DNA from: JAJFHI01 sp050633705
Lineage (GTDB): Bacteria; Pseudomonadota; Alphaproteobacteria; Rhizobiales; Hyphomicrobiaceae
Length of the DNA: 64,000 bases
Reading direction: 5' to 3'
Assembly (NCBI GenBank): GCA_050633705.1
Contig: JBOEGZ010000001.1
Coordinates: 434,001-498,000 of the forward strand
The first letter of the stretch is position 1; the number at the start of each line of letters is the position of its first letter. Shown here piece by piece: positions 1 through 9,237 of the stretch. The position numbers and the translations under genes were made by a program. The notes under the pieces are model-generated. The model had not been told where the DNA came from. It ran no database searches and was given only the letters and a program-made list of their open reading frames with translations.

Positions 1-1085
1 ACGCGGCTAACGGTGATGGCACGGGGATTGATTTGCGCATTGATACCGAGTGTGCGGATCATGCCTGAATAGTTAGAGCTGTTGATCAACGCCAAACTGG
101 ACTTACAGCCAAGCTGGCGCGCAAGAGCCGATGTCAACAAATTGGTCTGGTCGTCATTCGTGACCGCCACCAAGGTGTCGGCCGCATGGACTTCCGCCTC
201 TCGCAACATATTCTCGTTCAACGACGAGCCGTGCAAGACCACGGTACGAGATAAACTTTCAGCCGTTTGTTCCGCCCGTTGGCGTGAGGCCTCAATGAGC
301 TTGACGCGTACATCTGGTTGTTTTTCTTCGATCAGGCCCGCGAGATAGAGGCCCACGTTCCCACCACCGGCAATAACCACACGGCGCGCCTGAACCTCTT
401 CATGTCCGAAAACTTGCAACACCCGTGAGACCTGTTCGGTCGGTGTAATGACGTAAGCATCGTCACCCGATTGAATGACATCATGCCCGTGGGGAATGAA
501 GATGCGGTCATCGCGCACCAGTGCAACGGTGACGGCAGGCAAATCAGGAAACAAACCGGCAAGTTGCGTCAGCGGGGTATCAATGACGGGACACTCAGGC
601 GTACAAGCAATGCCAAGCATCGTAATGCGTCCATCTGCAAACGCCACGGTATCAAACGCACCTGGCAATTCCAGGCGGCGCATAATCATATTGCCGACTT
701 CGATCTCTGGCGAAATAATGTGATCTATCGCCATGTTGTCGCGTGCAAACAATTTGGACCACTCGGGCCGAAGGTAAGATTGCGCGCGCACACGTGCAAT
801 CTTGGTTGGAATATCGAACAACGTATGGGCGACCTGACAGGCCACCATGTTGACTTCGTCGTATAATGTCACGGCAATCAACATGTCGGCTTCGCCAGCA
901 CCAGCTTGATCTAAGGTGTCGGGGTGGGCGGCATTGCCATGAACGGCACGAACGTCCAGCATATCATTGGCACGCTGCACCAGCTCGGGGCTGGCATCGA
1001 CCATCGACACGTCATTGCCTTCAGCTGACAGCAGCTCGGCGATCCCAGTGCCGACCTGCCCTGCCCCGCAAATAATGACTTTCAT
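1..1085 (-). CDS. trkA: Trk system potassium uptake protein TrkA (3' end outside window)
   Basis: This is the peripheral NAD-binding subunit that gates the TrkH/TrkG potassium channel at the inner membrane. The frame is open from ATG at 1085 to the window edge, giving about 361 residues of the usual ~458. The start reads MKVIICGAGQVG, a Rossmann GxGxxG NAD site. A second Rossmann domain begins near residue 234 (VVIAGGGNVGLYLAG). The two RCK halves are therefore present, but the last TrkA_C domain lies outside. It follows ntrX by 107 bp on the same strand, the usual alphaproteobacterial order. The spacer holds complementary repeats that could fold in two ways (listed separately). Identification is secure; only the missing C-terminus limits it. 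Confidence 0.95.
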   Translation of the reverse strand, partial: MKVIICGAGQVGTGIAELLSAEGNDVSMVDASPELVQRANDMLDVRAVHGNAAHPDTLDQAGAGEADMLIAVTLYDEVNMVACQVAHTLFDIPTKIARVRAQSYLRPEWSKLFARDNMAIDHIISPEIEVGNMIMRRLELPGAFDTVAFADGRITMLGIACTPECPVIDTPLTQLAGLFPDLPAVTVALVRDDRIFIPHGHDVIQSGDDAYVITPTEQVSRVLQVFGHEEVQARRVVIAGGGNVGLYLAGLIEEKQPDVRVKLIEASRQRAEQTAESLSRTVVLHGSSLNENMLREAEVHAADTLVAVTNDDQTNLLTSALARQLGCKSSLALINSSNYSGMIRTLGINAQINPRAITVSR

Positions 1086-1106
1086 TCTGCAGTCGCCATT
1101 CTCAAA

Positions 1107-1160
1107 CGGTTGCGCTTTGTCCCGGTTGCCTCAAAATAATTTCGGCCACGCGCAACCGGG
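1107..1160 (-). promoter_or_regulatory. Alternative hairpin element in the ntrX-trkA spacer
   Basis: In the minus-strand transcript, the segment complementary to 1150-1160 (CCCGGTTGCGC) can pair with GCAACCGGG (1129-1121) or with GCGCAACCG (1115-1107). Both stems are perfect 9-bp matches and exclude each other. The proximal stem ends about 22 nt before the trkA ATG. It could be a transcript-folding switch or just a repeated stem. The function is inferred only from complementarity. Confidence 0.4.
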
Positions 1161-1192
1161 TGTTCGTAGGGGGTGTCTTTAGAGCGACGCAA

Positions 1193-2605
1193 TCAAGCCT
1201 GGCGAGCTTCGGCCTGAGCTTGGTTTTGGCGCTGATCCGACGATACACCCAGCGCCCTTAATTTCCTGTGTAGGGCCGATCGTTCCATGCCAACGAATTC
1301 GGCAGTTCGCGAGATGTTCCCTCCAAAGCGGTTAATTTGTGCCAGCAGGTATTCACGCTCAAAAATTTCACGAGCTTCGCGCAACGGCAACGACATCAGG
1401 TGTTCTGCACCGCCATTAACTGGAAGGGGAACATTTGAGCCAATTTCATCCGGCAGCATGTCAGCCGTAATGATCGCGTTCGGCTCTCCTCCGGCCAAGA
1501 TCATCAGGCGTTCAATGTTGTTGCGCAATTCGCGGACGTTGCCCGGCCAATCATGAGCTTGCAGGACGGCAATGGCATCTTCACCAATGCGGCGTGGCGA
1601 TAGACCCGATGCGTTCGCCAATTGTTCAATGAAGTACTCAATCAGCAAGGGAATGTCGTCACGTCGTTCCGCCAGACTTGGCACTCTGAGCGGGACAACG
1701 TTGAGACGATGATAAAGGTCTTCGCGAAAACGGCCCTCGGCCATATCGCGCTCAAGGTCTCTGCTTGTTGATGAAATAATCCGAACGTCGACTTTGACTT
1801 TCTGCGACCCACCAAGGCGCAGGAATTTCTGTTCGACGAGAACACGCAAAACCTTACCTTGCGTTTCAATGGGCATATCGGCAATTTCATCGATGTAGAG
1901 CGTACCGCCATGCGCCTCTTCAAGGGCACCGACTTTGCGCGCTCCACCACCGGCACGATCCTCTGTGCCAAAAACTTCTTCCTCAACACGATCAGGTGCC
2001 ATTGCTGCCGCGTTGAGCACCACAAATGGCGCATCAGAACGGTGCGAGTTGTTGTGAATGACCCGGGCGGCCAATTCTTTGCCGGTGCCTGACGAGCCGC
2101 GGATGAGAATGCGGCTGTTGGTTGGAGCAACGCGCTCCAACTGAGACTTTAACTGATTGAGAGCGGCGGACTTTCCAACCAGCTCGGCGCTAAAAATAGA
2201 CCGTTCGCGAAGTTCTTTAACCTCGCGGCGCAATTGCGAGGCCTCCAGGGCGCGCATCGTCACAAGGAGAAGGCGATCAGCTTTAAACGGCTTCTCAATA
2301 TAGTCGTAGGCACCCCGCTTGATCGCGGTGACGGCTGTTTCAATGTTGCCATGACCCGAGATAATCACAACGGGAAGGTCTGGATAGGCCTGTTTTATAA
2401 CAGACAGCATTTCCAGGCCATCCATGCGGCTTCCCTGCAACCAGATGTCGAGAATAACCAATTGCGGTCGGCGTTCCTCAATTAGGCTCAGGGCTTCATC
2501 ACTATCGCGCGCGAGGCGTGTGGCATGTCCCTCATCCTCGAGAATGCCTGCGATGAGATCGCGAATGTCGGCTTCATCATCAACAATTAGGATGTCAGCG
2601 GCCAT
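1193..2605 (-). CDS. ntrX: Nitrogen regulation response regulator NtrX
   Basis: This is the response regulator partner of NtrY and a DNA-binding regulator of nitrogen and redox genes. The 470 residues comprise a receiver domain (about 1-120, phospho-acceptor Asp53 in VILDIW), an AAA+ module (Walker A RGSSGTGKE near 167, Walker B LYIDEIADMP) and a C-terminal Fis-type helix-turn-helix (GNISRTAEFVGMERSALHRK). The sigma54-contact GAFTGA loop is absent: the place reads VFGTEDRAGGGARKVG. This is known for alphaproteobacterial NtrX and implies it does not act as a sigma54 activator. The ATG at 2605 overlaps the ntrY stop (TGATG). A TTG one codon upstream is possible but unlikely. Confidence 0.96.
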   Translation of the reverse strand: MAADILIVDDEADIRDLIAGILEDEGHATRLARDSDEALSLIEERRPQLVILDIWLQGSRMDGLEMLSVIKQAYPDLPVVIISGHGNIETAVTAIKRGAYDYIEKPFKADRLLLVTMRALEASQLRREVKELRERSIFSAELVGKSAALNQLKSQLERVAPTNSRILIRGSSGTGKELAARVIHNNSHRSDAPFVVLNAAAMAPDRVEEEVFGTEDRAGGGARKVGALEEAHGGTLYIDEIADMPIETQGKVLRVLVEQKFLRLGGSQKVKVDVRIISSTSRDLERDMAEGRFREDLYHRLNVVPLRVPSLAERRDDIPLLIEYFIEQLANASGLSPRRIGEDAIAVLQAHDWPGNVRELRNNIERLMILAGGEPNAIITADMLPDEIGSNVPLPVNGGAEHLMSLPLREAREIFEREYLLAQINRFGGNISRTAEFVGMERSALHRKLRALGVSSDQRQNQAQAEARQA

Positions 2606-5010
2606 CAAATAGCTCCTTGGTCTTCTTTACATGTTGCAGTGGCGGCTTTTGCCGTCTGTATCGATTTTTTCCTGGCATCGGGGTCGGTATTTTTGCCCGA
2701 TGCATTCAACGTCTTTTCATCGCCACTTAGGGCGGGCGTTTCATCGCTTTGGGTTTCGCTGGTTTCTATGGTGGCCTGCAATGGCAAGGTCATGACCACC
2801 CGCGCACCGCTTGCACTTTCGTTTTCAGTTCCGGCATCTGGGGCGTCACTTAATGATAGTGTGCCGCCATGTTGTTCTGTAATTTTTTTGACCATTGCCA
2901 GGCCAAGTCCCGTGCCTTTGTGCCCTTTGTTTGTAACATAAGGTTCCAGCAAACGAGAGCGGTTCTGTGCGGGAAGTCCAGGACCGTTGTCAATAACTTC
3001 AATTGTGACGTAGCCGTCGTGGCGCGAAAGTATCGTGGCTACTGTGGGTTTGTAGTGCCCACCTCGATCGCCACTTTCTTGCACACTCTCAACGGATTCC
3101 GTGGCGTTCTTCACAAGGTTTGTGACGGCCTGAGAAATCAAGCGCCGGTCAACGTCAGCCATGATTGCGGTGTCAGGTAACGTCAAAATGTAGTCTATTG
3201 CTGGGTGGCCCTCGCGAAACAGTAAGACCGGTTCTTGGATCGCATCGCGCAAATCGTGGTGCTCGACGACAGGCGTTGGCATCCGCGCAAACGAGGCAAA
3301 TTCATCAACCATGGTCTTGAGATCGCCGACCTGGCGGACAATTGTATCTGTCAATTTGTCGAAGGTGTCTTTGTCGTCTTCGATCACCTTCCCGTATTTA
3401 CGCTTAATGCGTTCGGCTGAAAGTTGTATCGGTGTTAGTGGGTTTTTGATTTCATGGGCGATGCGCTGGGCAACATCGGCCCATGCACTTGTACGTTGGG
3501 CTGAAACCAACTCGGTGATGTCATCAAACGTCACCACCGAACCAACATCACCTTCCCCCTCACTCTCCTTGGTCACCCGCACAGCAAACGTCCGTTCCTC
3601 TCCGTCAATCGTGAGCGTCACTTGTTTCTGGCGCTTTGCCTGCAGGGTTGAGTTGCCACCTTCCATCACCTGAGGTGCAAAGTTTGGCAAGGCTTCATTG
3701 AAGCTCTTGCCGATTGCAGCCTCGCCTTCAGTGCTTAAGAGCTCACTTGCCGAACGCGACATCAACGTAATCTTGTCGTGACTATCAAGACCGATAACGC
3801 CAGCCGAAACACCCTGCAAAACGGCTTCAGTAAACCGACGCCGTTCTTCTTTCTCTTCGCCAGCATGGACCAAGGCATCGCGCTGGTTCTTGAGTTTGCG
3901 CGTCATGGTGTTGAAGGTTTGCGACAGACGGCGCAAGTCACCCTCGCCGCGCCTCTCAGGCAAGGCAACATCAAGGTTACCCGTGGAGACCTCTTGGCTT
4001 GCCCCAATCAAACGGCGAATTGGCGCCACGAAACGTCCGGCAAACCACATCCCCGACCAGATCGCAGCCAATAGGCCGGTCATAGAAATGGTCAGGTACA
4101 TCAAGCCATGCGCAAGCTTAAGACCACCGCGTCGTTTGCGCAGTTGATTGTACTCACGCACATTGGCATCAGCGAGTTGTAGGTAGCCCATAAGTTCTGG
4201 GTTCACCGGGCGCGATACATAAATGTAGAGACCAGGGAATTGCTCAAGCTTTGCAATCGCTGAAATTCGTTCGTTCTTTGATGAACCAAGCGGCGTTTGG
4301 CCAGCTTTCGCTTCGGCCATCGCAGCGCCACTCGGCTTTAGAAACTTCAGTTTCTTTGCTTCGATGCCACGAACGTACATCTTGCCATCTTCGCTAATGA
4401 CGTGGGCTGTTTGCAGATCACGAAGGCCGGCATGCGAAATGACCAAAGCGCGCAAAGCAGATTTGTCATCGCGCACAAGATTTGCCGCACTATCGATGTC
4501 TCGGGCCATGTTCAAGACGTCTGTTCGAATGAGCTTGGCATTTTCGTTGACGTAAGCTTCAGCAACAACGCGCGAGTTATCAATGATGGCGCGGGTACGT
4601 GAGACAAACCAGGTATCAAGCGTGCGCGAGAACGACAGCGTCGCGCCAATTGCCAACAACAGTGCGGGAAGGGCCGCGAGAATACTGAACAGCGCAACAA
4701 TGCGAATGTGCAAACGTGCACCTGGTGAATTGTTGCGCCACGCCAACACCAACTCGCGTATTTGATGCGTCACCATCGCGACCATGGCGATGATAAGTGC
4801 AATGTTGATGAGCAGAGCGCCAAGCACCACATCGTTTCTTGGCGTGATGGGTGTTAAATTGGTGAGAATGAGATAGGTGGCCAAAGCCGAGATAACCGAC
4901 AGCACGACAACGACCAAGCCGATCAAGAAAACACGGTCCTTGGTGTCGAGCTTTGGCGTTCGGTCGCCGACTTCTGGCGAATCTTTGTGCACAACGTGCG
5001 TGCTGGTCAT
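2605..5010 (-). CDS. ntrY: Nitrogen regulation sensor histidine kinase NtrY
   Basis: This membrane histidine kinase phosphorylates NtrX. The chosen ATG (5010) gives 801 residues and is preceded by GAGAGTGAA. The frame stays open upstream to 5241, but that part (MKPQIIEL... and earlier) does not look like NtrY. Domains in order: N-terminal membrane segments (LIGLVVVVLSVISALATYLIL and two more), a large periplasmic region, another membrane segment (YLTISMTGLLAAIWSGMWF), HAMP, PAS, HisKA with the phospho-His in AQRIAHEIKNPLTPIQLSAE, and HATPase_c (DNGPGLP, GTGLGLAMVKKI). The C-terminal tail is low-complexity and charged. It is translationally coupled to ntrX. A 469-bp gap separates it from ntrC, so it may have its own promoter. 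Confidence 0.95.
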   Translation of the reverse strand: MTSTHVVHKDSPEVGDRTPKLDTKDRVFLIGLVVVVLSVISALATYLILTNLTPITPRNDVVLGALLINIALIIAMVAMVTHQIRELVLAWRNNSPGARLHIRIVALFSILAALPALLLAIGATLSFSRTLDTWFVSRTRAIIDNSRVVAEAYVNENAKLIRTDVLNMARDIDSAANLVRDDKSALRALVISHAGLRDLQTAHVISEDGKMYVRGIEAKKLKFLKPSGAAMAEAKAGQTPLGSSKNERISAIAKLEQFPGLYIYVSRPVNPELMGYLQLADANVREYNQLRKRRGGLKLAHGLMYLTISMTGLLAAIWSGMWFAGRFVAPIRRLIGASQEVSTGNLDVALPERRGEGDLRRLSQTFNTMTRKLKNQRDALVHAGEEKEERRRFTEAVLQGVSAGVIGLDSHDKITLMSRSASELLSTEGEAAIGKSFNEALPNFAPQVMEGGNSTLQAKRQKQVTLTIDGEERTFAVRVTKESEGEGDVGSVVTFDDITELVSAQRTSAWADVAQRIAHEIKNPLTPIQLSAERIKRKYGKVIEDDKDTFDKLTDTIVRQVGDLKTMVDEFASFARMPTPVVEHHDLRDAIQEPVLLFREGHPAIDYILTLPDTAIMADVDRRLISQAVTNLVKNATESVESVQESGDRGGHYKPTVATILSRHDGYVTIEVIDNGPGLPAQNRSRLLEPYVTNKGHKGTGLGLAMVKKITEQHGGTLSLSDAPDAGTENESASGARVVMTLPLQATIETSETQSDETPALSGDEKTLNASGKNTDPDARKKSIQTAKAATATCKEDQGAI

Positions 5011-5479
5011 GTCTTCACTCTCGTTGAGGCCTGATTTGCAAAACCAGCACCTCTCTCCTTGTCCGATCGCCTGAATTGCATCACCTGACTCGAGTGCTAA
5101 TTCGATGATCTGCGGCTTCATGAAAAGCGCAGAAAAAGTCAGATTAAAGCAATGAAAACAGGAACTCTGTCCGGCGTCGCGGCCTTCGTCTTGCACTTGG
5201 AATGGTCCAAGTGACACCTGTAGGCCGCAAGACTGTGACATTCTTGCGACATTTTTGGTTTGATGGCCAGTATTTTTGTTGCTGGCGCATCACTAAGTGT
5301 TTCAAGTTCATCGATCGCGGAAAACTTTGCGCAATTAGGTCGAGACTTTTGCCCCGACAAGACGTGGTCAACGTCCCCATCTACATTAATTTTATTCTAT
5401 AAAACCAATGCCTTAGATCTAATGACCGCACCTTGAAGCTGTTTGGCTTAAACAATTTGCCAAATGTGACCTTTGTTTT
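5011..5479. other. ntrC-ntrY spacer, no gene seen
   Basis: 469 bp between ntrC and ntrY on the minus strand. The ntrY frame extends 77 codons into it without family resemblance. It contains a perfect 8-bp hairpin (5194-5213, CACTTGGA-atgg-TCCAAGTG). I see no classical NtrC site (GCACC-N-GGTGC) and no sigma54 -24/-12 box. It probably holds the ntrYX promoter. Confidence 0.5.
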
Positions 5480-6931
5480 TTAAGGAGCCGGAGTGCGAAG
5501 GACCCGAATATTCAACGTCTTAATCCGCGCACGCAGCGTATTCCTATTCATCCCCAGCAATTCAGCAGCACGGATTTGGTTGCCTCGGGTCGCCGTCAAC
5601 GCCGCCGTTAAAAGTGGGTATTCAACCTCGCGAATAATCCGCTCATGCAAATTGGCAGGGGGGAGACTGTCGCCAAAATTCGCAAAGTACTTTCCGAGAT
5701 AACGTTCAACCATCTCCGACAATTCGAGTTCTTCTTCTTTTAACGCTGGGGCAGCCTCGGTGATGGCCTCTGATAATTCATGCTCAACGATATCAGCTGT
5801 GATTGTGTCTTGGCTGTAGAGGGCGGCCAATCGGCGAACGAAATTCTCCAACTCGCGCACATTTCCAGGCCACAGATAGCCTTTCAACTTTTCAATCGCG
5901 CCACTTTCAATACTGCGTTGTCCAAGGCCTTCATTGGCAGCAACGCGTACGAAGTGACGAACAAGATCGCCGATATCTTCGAGTCGTTCTCGTAATGGCG
6001 GCAGTCGGATCGGCACAACATTCAACCGGTAATATAAGTCTTCGCGAAACAGCCCCTGCTGAATTTGTGACTTCAAATCACGGTGTGTGGCGGCAATGAT
6101 GCGAACGTCAGTTTTGATGGGTGTGCGCCCGCCAACGGTTGTGTATTCGCCTTGCTGCAACACGCGCAACAAACGCGTTTGTGCTTCCAGTGGCATGTCG
6201 CCGATTTCGTCAAGAAAGAGTGTGCCGCCCTCAGCCTGTTCGAAGCGACCGGTCGTGCGCGCTTGTGCGCCGGTGAAGGAGCCTTTCTCGTGGCCAAACA
6301 ATTCACTTTCGATCAGTTCACGCGGAATTGCCGCCATATTTAAGGCCACAAATGGACCTTGGCGACGCTTGCCATAGTCGTGCAAAACACGCGCGACCAA
6401 CTCTTTGCCCGTTCCACTTTCGCCGTTGATCATGACCGACAAATCGGTCTGCGTGAGACGAGCAAGAATTCGATATATTTCCTGCATCGCTGATGAGCGA
6501 CCGATGAGAGGAAGCTCGTCAGCCTCACCTTCGCCCTGCGTTGTAACGCGTGCGGGTCGGTTGCTGGGTTCGGCTAAGGCACGTCCGACAACACTGATCA
6601 ACTCATTGAGGTCGAAAGGCTTGGGGAGGTATTCGAACGCCCCCTGCTCTGCTGCCGTTAGGGCGGTGACCAAAGTATTTTGCGCGCTCATTACAATAAT
6701 CGGCAAGTCGGGCCGAAGCTTTTTCATTCTTGGAATGAGTTCGAAAGCATTTTCATCTGGCATCACCACGTCGGTAATGACGACGTCACCTTCACCTTGC
6801 TGCACCCAACGCCACAACGTTGCAGCATTGCCTGTTGCCTTTGGCGCATAACCAGCGCGCGCCAAAGCTTGGTTTAAAACTGTGCGTATTGCACTGTCAT
6901 CATCGGCTATGAGTACTGTGCCGTGGGCCAT
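5480..6931 (-). CDS. ntrC: Nitrogen assimilation regulator NtrC (sigma54 activator)
   Basis: This enhancer-binding response regulator activates sigma54 promoters under nitrogen limitation. The 483 residues comprise a receiver domain (phospho-Asp54 in VVITDVVMPDEN, Lys in EYLPKPF), an AAA+ domain with Walker A (GESGTGKE), a GAFTGA-type loop written GSFTGA in HEKGSFTGAQARTTGRF, Walker B (LFLDEIGDMPLE), and a C-terminal Fis HTH (RGNQIRAAELLGMNRNTLRARI). It starts 9 bp after the ntrB stop, so the two genes form an operon. Unlike NtrX in this window, all sigma54-contact residues are intact. Confidence 0.97.
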   Translation of the reverse strand: MAHGTVLIADDDSAIRTVLNQALARAGYAPKATGNAATLWRWVQQGEGDVVITDVVMPDENAFELIPRMKKLRPDLPIIVMSAQNTLVTALTAAEQGAFEYLPKPFDLNELISVVGRALAEPSNRPARVTTQGEGEADELPLIGRSSAMQEIYRILARLTQTDLSVMINGESGTGKELVARVLHDYGKRRQGPFVALNMAAIPRELIESELFGHEKGSFTGAQARTTGRFEQAEGGTLFLDEIGDMPLEAQTRLLRVLQQGEYTTVGGRTPIKTDVRIIAATHRDLKSQIQQGLFREDLYYRLNVVPIRLPPLRERLEDIGDLVRHFVRVAANEGLGQRSIESGAIEKLKGYLWPGNVRELENFVRRLAALYSQDTITADIVEHELSEAITEAAPALKEEELELSEMVERYLGKYFANFGDSLPPANLHERIIREVEYPLLTAALTATRGNQIRAAELLGMNRNTLRARIKTLNIRVLRTPAP

Positions 6932-6940
6932 TTACTTTGC

Positions 6941-8089
6941 TTATCCCTTCTTATTCCTTTGACGTACTTCAGGATCTTGCATGGGTAATAGAATTCGAAA
7001 CGTCGTCTGACTCGCACTGCCATCTTCGCTGTCACATTCAATGACACCGCCATGGTCTCCAATAATCTTTGCAACGAGTGCCAATCCCAGTCCCGAGCCA
7101 TTCGTTTTTGTTGTCACGAATGGATCAAACATATGAGGCCGTAAGTGATCTGGGACACCGACACCATTGTCTTGAATCTGGATCATCAGCGGTAAGTTGA
7201 CCCGCTCATCCGTACCGGCCACGGACATTCTCATGCCGGGTCGGAACGATGTTTGGATAGAGATGCGCCGCTTTTCTTGGCCTGGGCGAAACGCTTCCGA
7301 AGCATTTTTCAAGAGGTTGAGAAACGCCTGCACCAGCTTGTCGCGATTGCCCGGCAGAACAGGAAGTGATGGGTCATATTCACTCACAATATCGATGCCA
7401 CGGGCAAAACCTGTTTCAGCGAGACGGTTAACGTGGTCAAGCACATCGTGGATATTTACAGCTTCCTTCTCAAGAGGCCGCTCATCGCCAAAGACTTCCA
7501 TTCGGTCAACGAGATCGCGAATACGATCGGTTTCTGCGCATATAAGCTGACTTAATGCCCGGTCCTCATCATTCAACGTCGGCTCTAACAATTGTGCTGC
7601 ACCGCGAATGCCAGAGAGTGGATTTTTGATTTCATGGGCTAATACAGCCGCCATACCCGAAACCGACCGTGCTGCTGCTCTATGGGTAAATTGGCGTTCA
7701 ATCATTTGTGCCATTTCACGCTGTTGCAACATTAAGACAACGTCATTGCTCGTGTCATCCACAATACCGCCGAATACATCGACAAGTTTGGGTGAGGTAA
7801 AGCGTGGCGAAACCAATTCGATGCCGTATTCGTTGACGGAGTTGTGTTGGCGGCGAACTTGTTCAACAAGTGCGATTAATGGGCAACCAAAAGCCACCAC
7901 ATCTTCAAGCTTCTGGCGTTTTAAAATCGGCGAACTCGTTGACAGAAAAAATTCTGCCGCGGCATTGGCAAAGATAATTTTGTTGTCAGCCGCCAAGACA
8001 ATGATGGGGTGAGGCAACGATTCAAGCAAAGACGTCGCAAGTGTGTCGGGATCTTGTTCGTGACTTTTGTTGTCTGCGACCAAGGTCAT
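6941..8089 (-). CDS. ntrB: Nitrogen regulation sensor histidine kinase NtrB
   Basis: Soluble kinase/phosphatase for NtrC, controlled by PII proteins in the known family. The 382 residues comprise an N-terminal PAS domain (SLLESLPHPIIVLAADNKI), HisKA with phospho-His in AAVLAHEIKNPLSGIRGAAQ, and HATPase_c with N box (NLLKNASEAF), DNGVG and GSGLGLALVAKI. No membrane segment is seen. The ATG overlaps the dusB stop by 4 bp (ATGA), so dusB-ntrB-ntrC is one transcription unit. This arrangement is conserved across alphaproteobacteria. Confidence 0.97.
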   Translation of the reverse strand: MTLVADNKSHEQDPDTLATSLLESLPHPIIVLAADNKIIFANAAAEFFLSTSSPILKRQKLEDVVAFGCPLIALVEQVRRQHNSVNEYGIELVSPRFTSPKLVDVFGGIVDDTSNDVVLMLQQREMAQMIERQFTHRAAARSVSGMAAVLAHEIKNPLSGIRGAAQLLEPTLNDEDRALSQLICAETDRIRDLVDRMEVFGDERPLEKEAVNIHDVLDHVNRLAETGFARGIDIVSEYDPSLPVLPGNRDKLVQAFLNLLKNASEAFRPGQEKRRISIQTSFRPGMRMSVAGTDERVNLPLMIQIQDNGVGVPDHLRPHMFDPFVTTKTNGSGLGLALVAKIIGDHGGVIECDSEDGSASQTTFRILLPMQDPEVRQRNKKG

Positions 8090-9111
8090 GCAGCGGCCTC
8101 ATTCATTGATTGTTCTAGCGCCGTGGCAAAGTGGCGGAGAACGCGGGCACTATTATCATCGGTGCACAACAAGCGCCTGTTGGACTTTAATTGCTCACCC
8201 TTTTGACCACTGCTTTCCAGATACCACGCGATATGTTTACGGGCATTGCGTAGCCCAAGAAACGTCCCGTAATGCGTAAGCATTGCATCAACGTGTTCAA
8301 TGGCAATTTGTGCCTGTGTTGCAGGTGTCGGTGGCCCTGAATCGCACCCCGTCGCGAGAGCTTGTGCGACCTGTCCCGGCAGCCATGGTCGGCCATATGC
8401 CCCACGTCCAATCATCACACCATCACCGCGCGACTTCGACAGAGCAATGCGGGCATCTTCGGCGTTGCAAATATCACCGTTGACGATGACAGGAATGCGA
8501 ACGACGTCTTTGACGTCGCGCACGGCCGCCCAGTCCGCCGCGCCTTTGTAAAATTGATTGCGTGTGCGCCCATGAACAGTGATGAGTTGCACACCAGCAT
8601 CCTGCGCCCGTTTTGCAAGCTCAGGGGCGTTGCGGTTGGCATCGTCCCAACCCAGTCGCATCTTGAGTGTCACAGGCCGGCTGGTTGCTAAAACCGTCGC
8701 TTCAATCAGCTCCACGGCAAGATCCAGATCGCGCATCAACGCACTCCCCGACAACCGCCCTGTAACCTCGCGGGCCGGACAGCCCATGTTGATGTCGATG
8801 ATATCTGCACCCAACTGTTCAGCGATACGCGCGCCTTCTGCCATCCAAATCGCTTCTCGCCCGGCCAGTTGTACGATTGCTGGACGCAAACCTGAGATGC
8901 GCGCCTTGCGATGATCTCTGGTGCGCCCACGCGCCAATTCACTGCTGGCAACCATTTCCGAAACGACGGCGCCTGCGCCCAAACGCGCCGAAAACTGGCG
9001 GAATGGCAGATCACTTACACCTGACATTGGGGCCAGAAAGACTGGGTTAGAAATGTTAATGCTGCCCACCTGCAGAGATGTGTCGGAGGCCGCATTTGGT
9101 TGCATGATCAT
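8086..9111 (-). CDS. dusB: tRNA-dihydrouridine synthase DusB
   Basis: FMN enzyme that reduces uridine to dihydrouridine in tRNA, historically called NifR3 because it precedes ntrB. The 341 residues form a TIM barrel with the N-terminal VFLAPMSGVSDLPFR FMN motif, the catalytic Cys in DINMGCPAREVTG, and HGRTRNQFYKG / VIVNGDI phosphate-site motifs. Two in-frame ATGs (9111 and 9105) could start it. It is first in the dusB-ntrBC operon and divergent from ispDF across about 126 bp. Confidence 0.95.
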   Translation of the reverse strand: MIMQPNAASDTSLQVGSINISNPVFLAPMSGVSDLPFRQFSARLGAGAVVSEMVASSELARGRTRDHRKARISGLRPAIVQLAGREAIWMAEGARIAEQLGADIIDINMGCPAREVTGRLSGSALMRDLDLAVELIEATVLATSRPVTLKMRLGWDDANRNAPELAKRAQDAGVQLITVHGRTRNQFYKGAADWAAVRDVKDVVRIPVIVNGDICNAEDARIALSKSRGDGVMIGRGAYGRPWLPGQVAQALATGCDSGPPTPATQAQIAIEHVDAMLTHYGTFLGLRNARKHIAWYLESSGQKGEQLKSNRRLLCTDDNSARVLRHFATALEQSMNEAAA

Positions 9112-9170
9112 ATTTTGTGCAAATATTATTGTGCCTATCTAATGTGCAGTATGGGTTGTTAGCCCCGTAA

Positions 9171-9187
9171 ATGCAAGTGTGTTGCAT
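9171..9187. promoter_or_regulatory. Inverted repeat in the dusB/ispDF divergent promoter region
   Basis: ATGCAA-GTGTG-TTGCAT is a perfect 6-bp dyad with a 5-bp centre. It lies 59 bp before the dusB start and 50 bp before the ispDF ATG. The shape fits a dimeric regulator's operator, but no specific regulator can be named. Confidence 0.3.
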
Positions 9188-9237
9188 TGCAGCAGGTGTT
9201 GAAATTTTCTGATTTCTCTCAATTGCCTCTGGGGCCT

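Noticed and set aside
1193..2605. Missing GAFTGA loop in NtrX as a novel defect
   Set aside because: Lack of the loop is known for alphaproteobacterial NtrX, so it is normal for the family.
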